Source: Actinomycetota bacterium
Lineage (GTDB): Bacteria; Actinomycetota; Geothermincolia; Fen-727; Anoxymicrobiaceae
Assembly (NCBI GenBank): GCA_003154635.1
Contig: PMDX01000110.1
Location: forward strand, 278 to 15,944
Reading direction: 5' to 3'
Length of the DNA stretch: 15,667 nucleotides
In this document: piece by piece, positions 7,065-14,691 of the stretch
Layout: each line of letters begins with the position of its first letter
Numbering within the stretch: position 1 is the first letter of the stretch
Notes under the pieces: generated by a model
Databases searched by the model: none
Seen by the model: only the letters and a program-made list of their open reading frames with translations
Told to the model about the DNA's origin: nothing
Program-made: the position numbers and the translations under genes

Positions 7065-7949
7065 TTACAGCTTCCAGTAGGCTACCTGCTCGCCTGTCGA
7101 ATAGTCGTACCAGCCCTTGCCGGTCTTGCGGCCGAGAAGGCCCGCCGCGACCATCCGCTGCATGATCTCAGGAGGTGCGTAACGCTCGTCCTGTGTCTCG
7201 TTGTAGATAGCCTTCATCGCGTTCATGAGAATGTCGATACCGGTCATGTCCGAGGTCTCCAACGGACCCATGCGGTGCCCGAAGCCCAGCTTCATCGTCT
7301 TGTCGATATCCTCAGGCGTAGCCACGCCGGCCTCGACCAGCTTGATCGCCACGCACGACATCGCAAGCCCCACGCGGTTGGCTATGAATCCGGCGACGTC
7401 TTTCTGGACGACGACCGTCTCTTTGCCGATGGCCTTCGCAAAGTCGAGCACGGCGGCGACGGTCTCGTCCGAGGTCTGGAGGCCGCGGATCACCTCGCAG
7501 AGCTGCATCATCGGGACCGGGCTGAAGAAATGGGTACCGACGACGTTCTCGGGGTGCTTGGTGACCGAAGCGATGCTCGTGATCGATATCGCTGACGTAT
7601 TGGAGGCAAGGATGCACTCCGGCTTGCAAACCTCGTCGAGCTGTTTGAAGACGTCCTGCTTGAGCTCGATTTTCTCGAAAACGGCCTCGACGACGAGGTC
7701 CGCGTCGGCCGCGGCCGACATCTCGGTCGTCGTGGTTATGTTCTTGATAGCCTGCTTGGCCTGTTCCTCGGTGATCTTGCCCTTGCTGGCGAACTTGCCG
7801 AGCGAGCGCTCGATCTCTTTCATGGCCTTGTCCAGCGGCTCCTGGGCTATGTCTCTCATAGTGACCTGGTAGCCGGCGGTCGCGCTTATCTGGGTGATAC
7901 CGCCACCCATGAGACCCGCGCCTACCACGAACACCTTCTTTATAGCCAT
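7065..7949 (-). CDS. hbd: 3-hydroxybutyryl-CoA / 3-hydroxyacyl-CoA dehydrogenase
   Basis: The 294-residue protein is a single-function 3-hydroxyacyl-CoA dehydrogenase. It reversibly oxidises 3-hydroxyacyl-CoA to 3-ketoacyl-CoA with NAD(P). The N-terminal Rossmann domain carries GAGLMGGGI (10-18). SNTSAI includes Ser119, and GTHFFSPVPMMQLCEVI contains the His140/Glu152 dyad, 12 residues apart as in the characterised enzymes. GFIANR (187-192) leads into the C-terminal helical dimer domain. Length and motifs are those of clostridial Hbd, used in butyrate-type metabolism or beta-oxidation. The ATG has AAGGGGG eight bases upstream. It is preceded by a 127-bp gap after atpI. No thiolase, crotonase or acyl-CoA dehydrogenase is adjacent, so its pathway direction is unknown. 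Confidence 0.93.
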   Translation of the reverse strand: MAIKKVFVVGAGLMGGGITQISATAGYQVTMRDIAQEPLDKAMKEIERSLGKFASKGKITEEQAKQAIKNITTTTEMSAAADADLVVEAVFEKIELKQDVFKQLDEVCKPECILASNTSAISITSIASVTKHPENVVGTHFFSPVPMMQLCEVIRGLQTSDETVAAVLDFAKAIGKETVVVQKDVAGFIANRVGLAMSCVAIKLVEAGVATPEDIDKTMKLGFGHRMGPLETSDMTGIDILMNAMKAIYNETQDERYAPPEIMQRMVAAGLLGRKTGKGWYDYSTGEQVAYWKL

Positions 7950-8067
7950 ATCTACTACCCCCTTGTTATCTCTACAACAACTTCAGTTTCAAGTCCGAAA
8001 GTCTATCACATCGGGGACTCTCAGCCATCATGGGAAAATGCGAACGTCAGTGCGACCTGGCGAGGCC

Positions 8068-8086
8068 CCGGCGAGCTCAGCGCCGG
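8068..8086 (-). terminator. Hairpin overlapping the atpI stop codon
   Basis: On the minus strand CCGGCG and CGCCGG pair over six bases with a seven-base loop that contains the atpI TGA stop. No T-run follows directly, so termination is uncertain. The rest of the 127-bp gap to hbd holds no gene or clear promoter. Confidence 0.3.
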
Positions 8087-8544
8087 ACTGTGGTGCCGCC
8101 CCTCATGATCAACCCGAACGCCTTGTAGGCGAAGACCGCTTCGAGGATCGTGTAAGCCACGAAAAGCGCCAGGAAGCTCGCCAGAAGGGCTGTGGTGTTG
8201 AACGCGTGCACGTGGTAGGTCAGACCGTAGAGGATGGCGGCTACGGCAATCAAGCGAGGCCACATCGTTCCCATCAGGACGATAGGCATCACGTCGGCGG
8301 GTTTCGACAGCGCCCACTTGAGCAACCACATTGCCGCCGCCGCATTCATGGAAGCGAGGACGAACCCCACGAAGGACCCGAGCAACCCTTTCCAGCCGGC
8401 GTAGACGCCGCAGAGGAGGAGTCCGAGGGGGATAAGGATAGCTCCCGAGACGGCCACGCCGGCAGCCATCTTCCTGTTGAAGTCCGCGCTGATCGCGGCA
8501 AGAGCTTCTCTTTCATCGGGGTTCAGGTCATTCTTGTCGTTCAA
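8077..8544 (-). CDS. atpI: ATP synthase subunit I-like (AtpI) membrane protein
   Basis: The 155-residue protein has a charged N-terminus and four predicted membrane helices (about 28-48, 53-75, 86-110, 117-141), with a short basic tail. That layout, and its position straight after wecA, fit the AtpI/ATP synthase I family, which helps assemble the c-ring or supply Mg2+ to the F1Fo ATP synthase. The start is TTG, overlapping the wecA stop by four bases (TTGA), with GAGGTG about five bases upstream inside wecA. The same frame stays open far upstream against wecA, but that part is a shadow. Unusually, atpB does not follow. Sequence identity in this family is low, so context carries much of the call. 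Confidence 0.68.
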   Translation of the reverse strand: MNDKNDLNPDEREALAAISADFNRKMAAGVAVSGAILIPLGLLLCGVYAGWKGLLGSFVGFVLASMNAAAAMWLLKWALSKPADVMPIVLMGTMWPRLIAVAAILYGLTYHVHAFNTTALLASFLALFVAYTILEAVFAYKAFGLIMRGGTTVRR

Positions 8545-9770
8545 ACAGTCACCTCGGGAGGAACGGTAGCGGTCGTCGGCCGCGGTTCGAGGGTGCCGTC
8601 GGTCTCGACCTCGGTCGCGGAGGAGCTCTCTGCGATATCGCTCTCGAGTTCGACGGCTTCGTCGAAAGCGGGGGCCTCCTCCTCCACCTCGGCGGGGGCC
8701 TTCTTGCCTGCGCGATGCTTTCCGCCCCTGTTCTCGCCCCTGATGATCGGTGGCAGCGCCGTAAGCGCGAAGCAGATTATCCCAAGCCCCAGCACAGTCC
8801 AGAGGACCTTGTTGTTGGCCTTGAACTTGAGGGCGAGGCTGGTCCCGCAAAGCAGCGCGGTCCAGAAATAGAGCAACAGCACGGCCTGTCTCTGGGAATG
8901 GCCCATGTTGAGCAGGCGGTGGTGGATATGCTCCTTGTCGGCATGTGTGATCGGCTGGCCGCGCCGAAGCCTGCGTATGATAGCCAGGCTGGTGTCCAGT
9001 ATGGGAATCGCGAGAGCCACCAGGGGAACGATCAGGGCTACGGCGGCGACGCTCTTGAGCACGCCCTGGATAGTGACCGCTCCAAGCAGGAACCCCAGGA
9101 GCATGCTTCCGGAGTCGCCCATGAAGATGCTCGCGGGGTTGAAGTTGTACCTGAGGAAACCCAGGCACGCCCCGGCCAGCACGATGGAAATGAGGGCCGC
9201 GTCGACGTACGCCCCGCCGACGCCCGTTTGCGTGGCGAAGTAGAACATCGAAAAAGCGGTGATGCACGTTATGCCCGCCGCCAGACCGTCGAGCCCGTCT
9301 ATCAGGTTTATCAGGTTGACGAAGGCGACGATCCAGATCAGCGACAGCACGACGGAAAGCTCCGGCGACAGCGATACGACGGCGGTCCCCGGGAAATGGA
9401 TGTTCTGTATCTGCACGCCCATGATGACAAGCGCCCCGGCAGCCAGGATCTGTCCGAAGAGCTTGGGAAGCGGGGACAGTCCCTTTATGTCGTCGACAGC
9501 TCCGAAGAACGTTATCACCGTGGCGCCGATGATGACCCCGAGGAGGTCGCTCGTAACCTTCTCTCTGCCTATGAGGACGTAAACGCCGATGCCGAGCATC
9601 AGGCTGGCATAGATCGCCAGCCCGCCGAGCGTGGGCGTGGCCTTCTCGTGGACTTTCCGGTCCTCGGGCACGTCAACCGCACTGGCCCGGACCGCCAGGT
9701 AACGAGCGACCGGCGTTAACACCAGTACGGCGACAAGCGAGACGCCGAATGCGATGAAGTAGTATCCCAT
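8541..9770 (-). CDS. wecA: Undecaprenyl-phosphate N-acetylglucosaminyl 1-phosphate transferase (WecA/TagO)
   Basis: The 409-residue polytopic membrane protein transfers a sugar-1-phosphate, usually GlcNAc-1-P, from a UDP-sugar to the lipid carrier undecaprenyl phosphate. This is the first step of teichoic acid, arabinogalactan or O-antigen-type polymers. MraY/WecA motifs are GGLAIY (49-54), the Mg-site Asp93-Asp94 in VDDIKGLSP, NLIDGLDGLA (155-164), NFNPASIFMGDSGS (209-222) and HADKEHIHHRLL (276-287), the last being the WecA-type sugar-specificity loop. After about residue 345 there is a basic stretch and then an acidic, Ala/Glu/Thr-rich tail of some 55 residues with no homology expected. There is no clear ribosome binding site before the ATG. 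It starts 28 bp after the deaminase gene, and its stop overlaps the atpI start. Confidence 0.92.
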   Translation of the reverse strand: MGYYFIAFGVSLVAVLVLTPVARYLAVRASAVDVPEDRKVHEKATPTLGGLAIYASLMLGIGVYVLIGREKVTSDLLGVIIGATVITFFGAVDDIKGLSPLPKLFGQILAAGALVIMGVQIQNIHFPGTAVVSLSPELSVVLSLIWIVAFVNLINLIDGLDGLAAGITCITAFSMFYFATQTGVGGAYVDAALISIVLAGACLGFLRYNFNPASIFMGDSGSMLLGFLLGAVTIQGVLKSVAAVALIVPLVALAIPILDTSLAIIRRLRRGQPITHADKEHIHHRLLNMGHSQRQAVLLLYFWTALLCGTSLALKFKANNKVLWTVLGLGIICFALTALPPIIRGENRGGKHRAGKKAPAEVEEEAPAFDEAVELESDIAESSSATEVETDGTLEPRPTTATVPPEVTV

Positions 9771-9798
9771 ATCGATAGGGGCCCGCGCGCCGGCCCGT

Positions 9799-10248
9799 TT
9801 AACCTTCCAGTGTCATCTTCTTCGCCAGTACCCCTGCTTCCTCCAGCAACTTCCGCGCCAAAGAGTCCGGATACGGCTCAAGGTAGTATATCGCCCAGAG
9901 ACCCGAGTTGATGACCATCTTCGTGCACAACACGCACGGCTGGTGAGTGCTGTACAGCACTCCTCCATCTATTGACACGCCGTGGAGCGCCCCCTGGAGG
10001 ATCGCGTTCTGCTCGGCATGAAGCCCACGGCAAAGCTCGTGCGTTGTGCCACTCGCCGCGCCTGCCTGGTCGCGAAGGCAACCAGTGTCGGAGCAGTGCG
10101 GAAGGCCCATGGGCGCTCCGTTGTATCCTGTTGTCAGTATGCGCTTGTCTTTGACGACAAGCGCTCCTACCTGCCTGCGCAGGCACGTCGATCGTCCGGC
10201 GATCACTCTGGCGATACTCAAGAAATACTCGTCCCATGTCGGGCGCAT
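9799..10248 (-). CDS. comEB: dCMP deaminase (ComEB-type cytidine/deoxycytidylate deaminase)
   Basis: The 149-residue protein has the zinc site of deoxycytidylate deaminases: HAEQNAI (77-83, with catalytic Glu79) and PCVLC (104-108). An additional N-terminal part holds Cys22, a GYNGAPMG motif (41-48), and His51/Cys52/Cys57, typical of dCMP deaminase rather than cytidine deaminase. It converts dCMP to dUMP, feeding thymidylate synthesis. The ATG at 10248 is preferred because GGAGG lies five bases upstream; the frame is open for 21 further codons into the histidine kinase gene, but that is overlap. Only one base separates it from the kinase stop (TAG-C-ATG). Deaminase followed by wecA is a known Gram-positive gene order. 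Confidence 0.9.
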   Translation of the reverse strand: MRPTWDEYFLSIARVIAGRSTCLRRQVGALVVKDKRILTTGYNGAPMGLPHCSDTGCLRDQAGAASGTTHELCRGLHAEQNAILQGALHGVSIDGGVLYSTHQPCVLCTKMVINSGLWAIYYLEPYPDSLARKLLEEAGVLAKKMTLEG

Positions 10249-10249
10249 G

Positions 10250-11740
10250 CTATCCTCCATCGACCGGCAGAACGACGGTGAAGGTGCTTCCCTGTCCCAC
10301 CGTGCTTGCAACCTCTATTGTCCCGCCGAGCGTCTCGACGAGCTCCTTGCTTATCGATAGCCCCAGCCCGGAGCCACCATGCTTCTGCGCCCGGGACTGT
10401 TCCACCCTGTGAAACCTGTCGAATATCCGCTCAAGCTGGTCTTCGGGTATCCCAGGCCCAGTGTCCGAGATATCGATCCTCACACTATCGTCCGGAGCCT
10501 GCGCCCGAAGCTTGACAGAGCCGCCCGCCCCGGTGTATTTGATTGCGTTTTCGAGGAGGTTGGTCATTACGCGCTCTAGCCGGTCAGGGTCGGTGTTGAC
10601 CTCGAGCGACCCGGGCAGGTCGACGTTGAGCACAACGCCAGCGTCCTGCGCTCTGGTTGTATAGAGGTTCGCGAGGTTCCGCATAAAGTCGACCAGGTCG
10701 ACCTTTTTTTTCTCGGGCTTTACTTCGCCCGCGTCTATCTGCGAGAGCAGGAGAAGGTCGCGAAGCACTCGCACGAGACGCTTGCTCTCATGGTTTATTA
10801 TCTCCAGCGAGCGCTTCCGCTCCTCGGGGCTCGTGCTCACACCATCGAGCAGTGCCTGGCTGAAACCCTCGATGCTGGTCAGAGGGGTACGCAGCTCGTG
10901 CGAGACGTTGCCGACAAAATTACGCTGGAGGTCGTATGCCGTGCGCACGCGCGAAGCCATCAGGTTAAAATCTCGCGCCAGTTCCGCGGTCTCGTCAGAG
11001 CCTTTCACCTCCACTTCCTGGCTGTAATCGCCCGCCGCCATCGCGCGAGCAGCTTCCGTAACTGCCCTTACGGGTCGGCTGATGGCGGAGGAGAGGTAGA
11101 ACGCCAGGCCCATCGAGATGGCGAGAGCTATGAGACCCGCGACCACCACGTACAGGATCAGGGTGCCGGCGAAGTGCCTCACCTGCTCGACGGGTTTTAT
11201 CGCGAGCAGAAAGCCGGACCCGCCGGTCGTGATCGTGGTCGGCGCGGTCGCGAACACGTAGTTGCGGCCGAGCCTCTGGAAGAAGCGCTCGGTTATCCGC
11301 GCGCCGCGCTCGCTGAAGATGTCGGGGGGGAGTTGAAGGGTATCTGCTCCGAAGCTCGGGCGGCCCTCGGACTCGGCCACAACCTGCCCATCCGGTGAGA
11401 CCACGGCGAGCTTGACCTGCAGCACCTGCGATTCGGTATTGAGGAAATTGGTCACGAGGTTCGCGGCCGCCTCCTGTTCGTCGATCAGTGGCACCGCGGA
11501 GGGTGCCACGTCTGGACCGGCCGACGTGCCGTCTTCCTGGCTGAACAACCGCTCGGTAGCCTTGACGACCTGGCCGATATCCTGGGCGACGGCGCCCACC
11601 TGCTTGCGGAGGTCCTCCCTGTCACTGTTCCGTATATAGCGGGTCAGAAAAAGGAGGCAAAATGCGCTGGCGAGCAGTAGCGAGACGATAACAACGACAA
11701 AATACGTGGCCGTCACGCGCCCTCGAAGCGTAGGGAACAT
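10250..11740 (-). CDS. Sensor histidine kinase (HAMP-HisKA-HATPase_c)
   Basis: The 496-residue membrane kinase has one helix near 11-33 and an extracytoplasmic sensor segment (about 34-190) with no domain I recognise. A second helix follows (about 191-216), then HAMP (about 217-270). The HisKA dimerisation domain carries VSHELRTPL with phospho-acceptor His281, and the ATPase domain follows: N box NLLENAIKYT (394-403), G1 DTGPGIP (426-432), G2 GGSGLGLSI (455-463). It is PhoR/WalK-like in layout. The start at ATG 11740, with AAGGG eight bases upstream, gives a one-base gap after the regulator stop (TAG-G-ATG). A longer reading into the regulator gene is possible but poorly motivated. The signal is unknown. 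Confidence 0.93.
   Translation of the reverse strand: MFPTLRGRVTATYFVVVIVSLLLASAFCLLFLTRYIRNSDREDLRKQVGAVAQDIGQVVKATERLFSQEDGTSAGPDVAPSAVPLIDEQEAAANLVTNFLNTESQVLQVKLAVVSPDGQVVAESEGRPSFGADTLQLPPDIFSERGARITERFFQRLGRNYVFATAPTTITTGGSGFLLAIKPVEQVRHFAGTLILYVVVAGLIALAISMGLAFYLSSAISRPVRAVTEAARAMAAGDYSQEVEVKGSDETAELARDFNLMASRVRTAYDLQRNFVGNVSHELRTPLTSIEGFSQALLDGVSTSPEERKRSLEIINHESKRLVRVLRDLLLLSQIDAGEVKPEKKKVDLVDFMRNLANLYTTRAQDAGVVLNVDLPGSLEVNTDPDRLERVMTNLLENAIKYTGAGGSVKLRAQAPDDSVRIDISDTGPGIPEDQLERIFDRFHRVEQSRAQKHGGSGLGLSISKELVETLGGTIEVASTVGQGSTFTVVLPVDGG
10254..10258 (-). promoter_or_regulatory. Ribosome binding site of the dCMP deaminase gene, inside the kinase gene
   Basis: GGAGG encodes the last glycines of the histidine kinase and sits five bases before the deaminase ATG, showing that deaminase translation begins at the kinase stop. 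Confidence 0.65.
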
Positions 11741-11741
11741 C

Positions 11742-12440
11742 CTATTCACCCTTGAAGCGATAGCCGACGCCGCGCACCGTCTCGATAAACTTGGGGCTGT
11801 CCGCAAGATCTGACAGCTTCTCCCTCAGGTGTCTGATATATACGTCCACGGTCCTCGTATCGCCCATGTACTCATAGCCCCACACCTTCTCCATCAACCT
11901 GTCACGCGTCAACACTATGCCAGGGTTGGCGGCCATGACGTAGAGAAGATCGAACTCCTTCGCTGTCAACTCGATCTCACCGGTCCCCGCGACCTCGACC
12001 TTGCGGCGACTCGAATCGATCGTGAGCTCGCCACGCACTATGATGGGCTCAACCTCATCCGAGACGGGCTTGGCACGACGGAGCACCGCCTTGACTCGCG
12101 CGACGAGCTCCCTCGGACTGAACGGCTTTGTCAGGTAATCGTCAGCGCCGAGCTCGAGCCCGAGCACTTTGTCGACCTCAGACTCGCGAGCCGTCAACAT
12201 TATCACCGGCACCTGGGATGCCCTTCGGATCTCCCGAAGCACATCAAGCCCGTCTTTGCCCGGTAGCATTATGTCGAGGACCAGCAAGTCCGGCTTCTCG
12301 ACGGAGAACTTTTCGATGGCCGACTTCCCGTCCTGGGCGCTCACAACCTTGAAGCCCTCTTTGCCCAGGTACAGCTCAACCAGCTCGAGGATGTGCTCCT
12401 CGTCATCCACCACCATTATCTTCTCGGGCTTTGTCTCCAC
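11742..12440 (-). CDS. OmpR/PhoB-family response regulator
   Basis: The 232-residue protein has a receiver domain (1-about 118) with the acidic pair Asp12-Asp13, phospho-acceptor Asp56 in LVLDIMLPG, a conserved threonine in MLTAR and Lys106 in the TKPF motif. A winged-helix DNA-binding domain follows (about 130-230) and ends in the typical ETVRGVGYRF. It pairs with the kinase encoded one base downstream. The first codon is GTG, with GGAGGT only three bases away. The next ATG (codon 9) would remove the first beta strand, so GTG is kept. The preceding flavoprotein stop lies 24 bp upstream, so regulator and flavoprotein may share a transcript. The regulon is unknown. Confidence 0.95.
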   Translation of the reverse strand: METKPEKIMVVDDEEHILELVELYLGKEGFKVVSAQDGKSAIEKFSVEKPDLLVLDIMLPGKDGLDVLREIRRASQVPVIMLTARESEVDKVLGLELGADDYLTKPFSPRELVARVKAVLRRAKPVSDEVEPIIVRGELTIDSSRRKVEVAGTGEIELTAKEFDLLYVMAANPGIVLTRDRLMEKVWGYEYMGDTRTVDVYIRHLREKLSDLADSPKFIETVRGVGYRFKGE

Positions 12441-12464
12441 CGTACCTCCGTCCCGTTTCGAGAG

Positions 12465-14405
12465 TTAGATCCTCAGCCCTACTTCGAATCCCTCGTGGAT
12501 CGCATCGTAAACCTTGCGCGGCTCTACGCAGTCACCCACCTTATAGAACTCCAGGCTCTCAAGCAGACCTTTCTCGGAGAGGCTCTTCCAGAGGCCGTTC
12601 TCGGCCTTGGAGCCCACCGCTATGACGACCGAATCCGCCGGGAACAGTCGCAGCTCCGACCCTGCCTCGACGTAGGCTCCCTCTCTCGTGATCTTCACTA
12701 CCCGGCAGCTCTGAACGGTCTTGACGCCCGCAGCCGCGGCATCCTTGAGGATGACCCAGCGGCTGGAGAGCCCCATGTCCGCCCCACACTTGTCCATCAT
12801 CTCGATGACCGTCACTTCCTTGCCCTGTTCGGCGAGGAACGTCGCTGTCTCGATGCCGACAGCTCCTCCACCGACTACCGCGACGGTGTCGCCGGTCTCG
12901 GATACCCCGGTCAGCACGTCCCACGCGTTGATGACGGTGGGGCCGTCGATGCCCGCGATGGCGGGAACTATCTGCCTGGCGCCTGTAGCGATGACAAGGA
13001 TATCGGGCTCAAACTCGTCGAGCAGATCGGGCGTGAAAGTCGTGCCGAGCATGACATCCACCCCCTCGTTGACAACCTGGCGGGAAAGGTAGCGCACCAT
13101 CTCGCTCCACTCTTCCCGTCCGGGAGGGACCGCGGCAAGGAGGCCCTGACCGCCGAGCTCGTCTGAAGCCTCGCAGAGTGTGACCGTATGCCCCCGGGCG
13201 GCAGCGACCCATGCCGCCTCCATCCCGCCGGGGCCACCTCCTACGACAAGGACTCGCTTCTTCTCCGTGGCGGGGACGAGCTCGGTCTCACGCTCCCGGT
13301 TGGCGCGCGGGTTGACCGTGCATGAGATCGGCTGCAGCAACATGACGTGGTCGAAGCAGCCCTGGTTGCAGGCGACACAGGTGCGTACGTCCAATGCCCT
13401 GCCCTCCCGAGCCTTGTGCAGGACCTCGGGGTCCGCGAGGAACGCCCGCGCCATGCCCACTATGTCCGCGCGGTCGTCTTCCAGTATCCTCTCGGCGAGC
13501 TCCGGGTTGTTTATGCGGTTGCAGCACGCTACAGGGATGCTCTTGACGCTCCCGCGTATCCCTTCAGCAAGATAGACGTAGGCTCCCCTTGGAACGTTCA
13601 TCGTAATCTGTGGAACGCGCGTCTCATGCCATCCGCCCGTAACGCTTATCATGTCCACGCCGCACCTCTCCATCTCGGCGGCGACCACCTTTGTCTCCTC
13701 GAGCGTGTGGCTGCCCTCGACGAAGTCGGAGCCCGAGAGCCTGCAGATAAGTGGGAAATCGGGACCGACCGCTTCTCTGATCGATGCGAGGACTTCGCGC
13801 ATGAAAGTCATTCGCGTGAAAATATCGCCGTTATACCGGTCCTCCCGCTGGTTGGTGAGAGGCGAGAGGAACTGGTTGACGATGTAACCGCCGCAGACTA
13901 TAAGCTCGACCGCGTCAAACCCCGCTTCCCGGGCCCGGCGTGCGGCGTCACCGTACGTGCGCTCGATGCCAATTATCTCTTCCTCGGTGAGCGCTTTCGG
14001 CACCTCCGGGTTGAAGCGTGAAGGCACAGCCGACGGGGCAACGGGTTGCTCACCCATAAGAAAGCTGAAAGCGTAGCGGCCCGCGTGGTATAACTGCGCC
14101 GCGACGGGCTGTCCATGCCGGTGGATGCGGTCGGTGAACTCCTTGAGCCCGGGGATGAACTTGTCGTCGTCGATCCCGACCATCGCGGGTGTGCCCATAC
14201 CGCGCCTTTCCGTGTAGCAGCCCCCCAGGATCATCAAGCCCGGACCGGGATCCGCTTTTGCCCGCTCCTCGTAGAAATCGATCAGGCCTCCGGTCATGAA
14301 CCCGTCGCGGGCCATATTGAGGTGCATGGCGGGCATCAGGATGCGGTTCTTCATCTCGAGGCCCGCGATCTTTATCGGGTCGAATATGCGCTTGAACTCG
14401 GCCAA
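12465..14405 (-). CDS. Fe-S flavoprotein of the 2,4-dienoyl-CoA reductase / Old Yellow Enzyme family
   Basis: The 646-residue protein has the FadH/enoate reductase architecture. An FMN-binding TIM barrel (1-about 340) comes first, then a [4Fe-4S] site with Cys343, Cys346, Cys350 and Cys362 (CVACNQGC, then SCTVNP). The FAD and NAD(P) domains carry GGGPGG (389-394) and GGGAVG (512-517). In the barrel, Tyr174 (CGGYIVNQFL) and His260 (GGWHETR) stand 86 residues apart, matching the Tyr166/His252 catalytic pair of E. coli 2,4-dienoyl-CoA reductase. An unsaturated acyl-CoA or enoate is therefore a likely substrate, reduced with NAD(P)H; related paralogues act on other enoates, amines or aromatics. 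The start is TTG with an AAGGA about eight bases upstream. It heads the minus-strand series and is divergent from the amidohydrolase gene. Confidence 0.9.
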   Translation of the reverse strand: MAEFKRIFDPIKIAGLEMKNRILMPAMHLNMARDGFMTGGLIDFYEERAKADPGPGLMILGGCYTERRGMGTPAMVGIDDDKFIPGLKEFTDRIHRHGQPVAAQLYHAGRYAFSFLMGEQPVAPSAVPSRFNPEVPKALTEEEIIGIERTYGDAARRAREAGFDAVELIVCGGYIVNQFLSPLTNQREDRYNGDIFTRMTFMREVLASIREAVGPDFPLICRLSGSDFVEGSHTLEETKVVAAEMERCGVDMISVTGGWHETRVPQITMNVPRGAYVYLAEGIRGSVKSIPVACCNRINNPELAERILEDDRADIVGMARAFLADPEVLHKAREGRALDVRTCVACNQGCFDHVMLLQPISCTVNPRANRERETELVPATEKKRVLVVGGGPGGMEAAWVAAARGHTVTLCEASDELGGQGLLAAVPPGREEWSEMVRYLSRQVVNEGVDVMLGTTFTPDLLDEFEPDILVIATGARQIVPAIAGIDGPTVINAWDVLTGVSETGDTVAVVGGGAVGIETATFLAEQGKEVTVIEMMDKCGADMGLSSRWVILKDAAAAGVKTVQSCRVVKITREGAYVEAGSELRLFPADSVVIAVGSKAENGLWKSLSEKGLLESLEFYKVGDCVEPRKVYDAIHEGFEVGLRI

Positions 14406-14691
14406 CTGGACATTCCTTTCCTCATGATTCGCGGCCTTCAGGGCTCGCCTGTCGGTCGTGTCGTTGTACCGGTCACCTCTATTCTAATGGAATCGAGCCA
14501 CACCAGTCTGGGCCCGCGATCATCCGCCGTATTTCAGGCGGGCGACCTCACACGTTTACGGCTCCCATTTGCCCCGCGGCGATCGCGGGTTCCGGGCTGG
14601 CATTCGAGGCCCTTCGATAGCGACGGCAGACACTCTGTGATAAGGTTTCGTTTGCTGTGACGCGACCGTACTCACTCTGCTGGAGGTTCCA
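14406..14691. other. Divergent intergenic region between flavoprotein and amidohydrolase genes
   Basis: This 286-bp stretch is the largest gap and probably carries promoters for both directions. Two inverted repeats stand out: CCGCC/GGCGG (14524-14528 and 14537-14541, eight-base loop), and CCCGCG/CGCGGG around GCGAT (14573-14589). For the minus strand, TAGAAT (14481-14486) resembles a -10 box, but the best -35 at 18 bp (CAGACT) is weak. No good pair was seen for the plus strand, and no RNA gene was recognised. Confidence 0.45.
14682..14686 (+). promoter_or_regulatory. Ribosome binding site of the amidohydrolase gene
   Basis: GGAGG stands five bases before the GTG start at 14692 and decides that start; no ATG precedes MIIDVHTH in frame. 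Confidence 0.65.

Noticed and set aside
7965..7992. Promoter-like pair ahead of hbd on the minus strand: TTGAAA (7987-7992), 16-bp spacer, GATAAC (7965-7970)
   Set aside because: The predicted transcription start would fall at about 7958, inside the hbd ribosome binding site, leaving almost no leader.
8545..9267. Long minus-strand extension upstream of the atpI-like frame
   Set aside because: It overlaps wecA in another frame and reads as Arg/Gly/His-rich nonsense; the hydrophobic AtpI-like protein begins at the TTG at 8544.
8715..9719. 334-codon plus-strand open frame opposite wecA
   Set aside because: Its protein is low in motifs and rich in Arg, His, Asp and Gly, as expected from antisense reading of a GC-rich gene; wecA motifs on the other strand are unambiguous.
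14481..14510. Possible minus-strand promoter: TAGAAT with CAGACT at 18 bp
   Set aside because: The -10 match is good but the -35 matches only three of six positions and spacing is long; kept only as a note in the intergenic entry.
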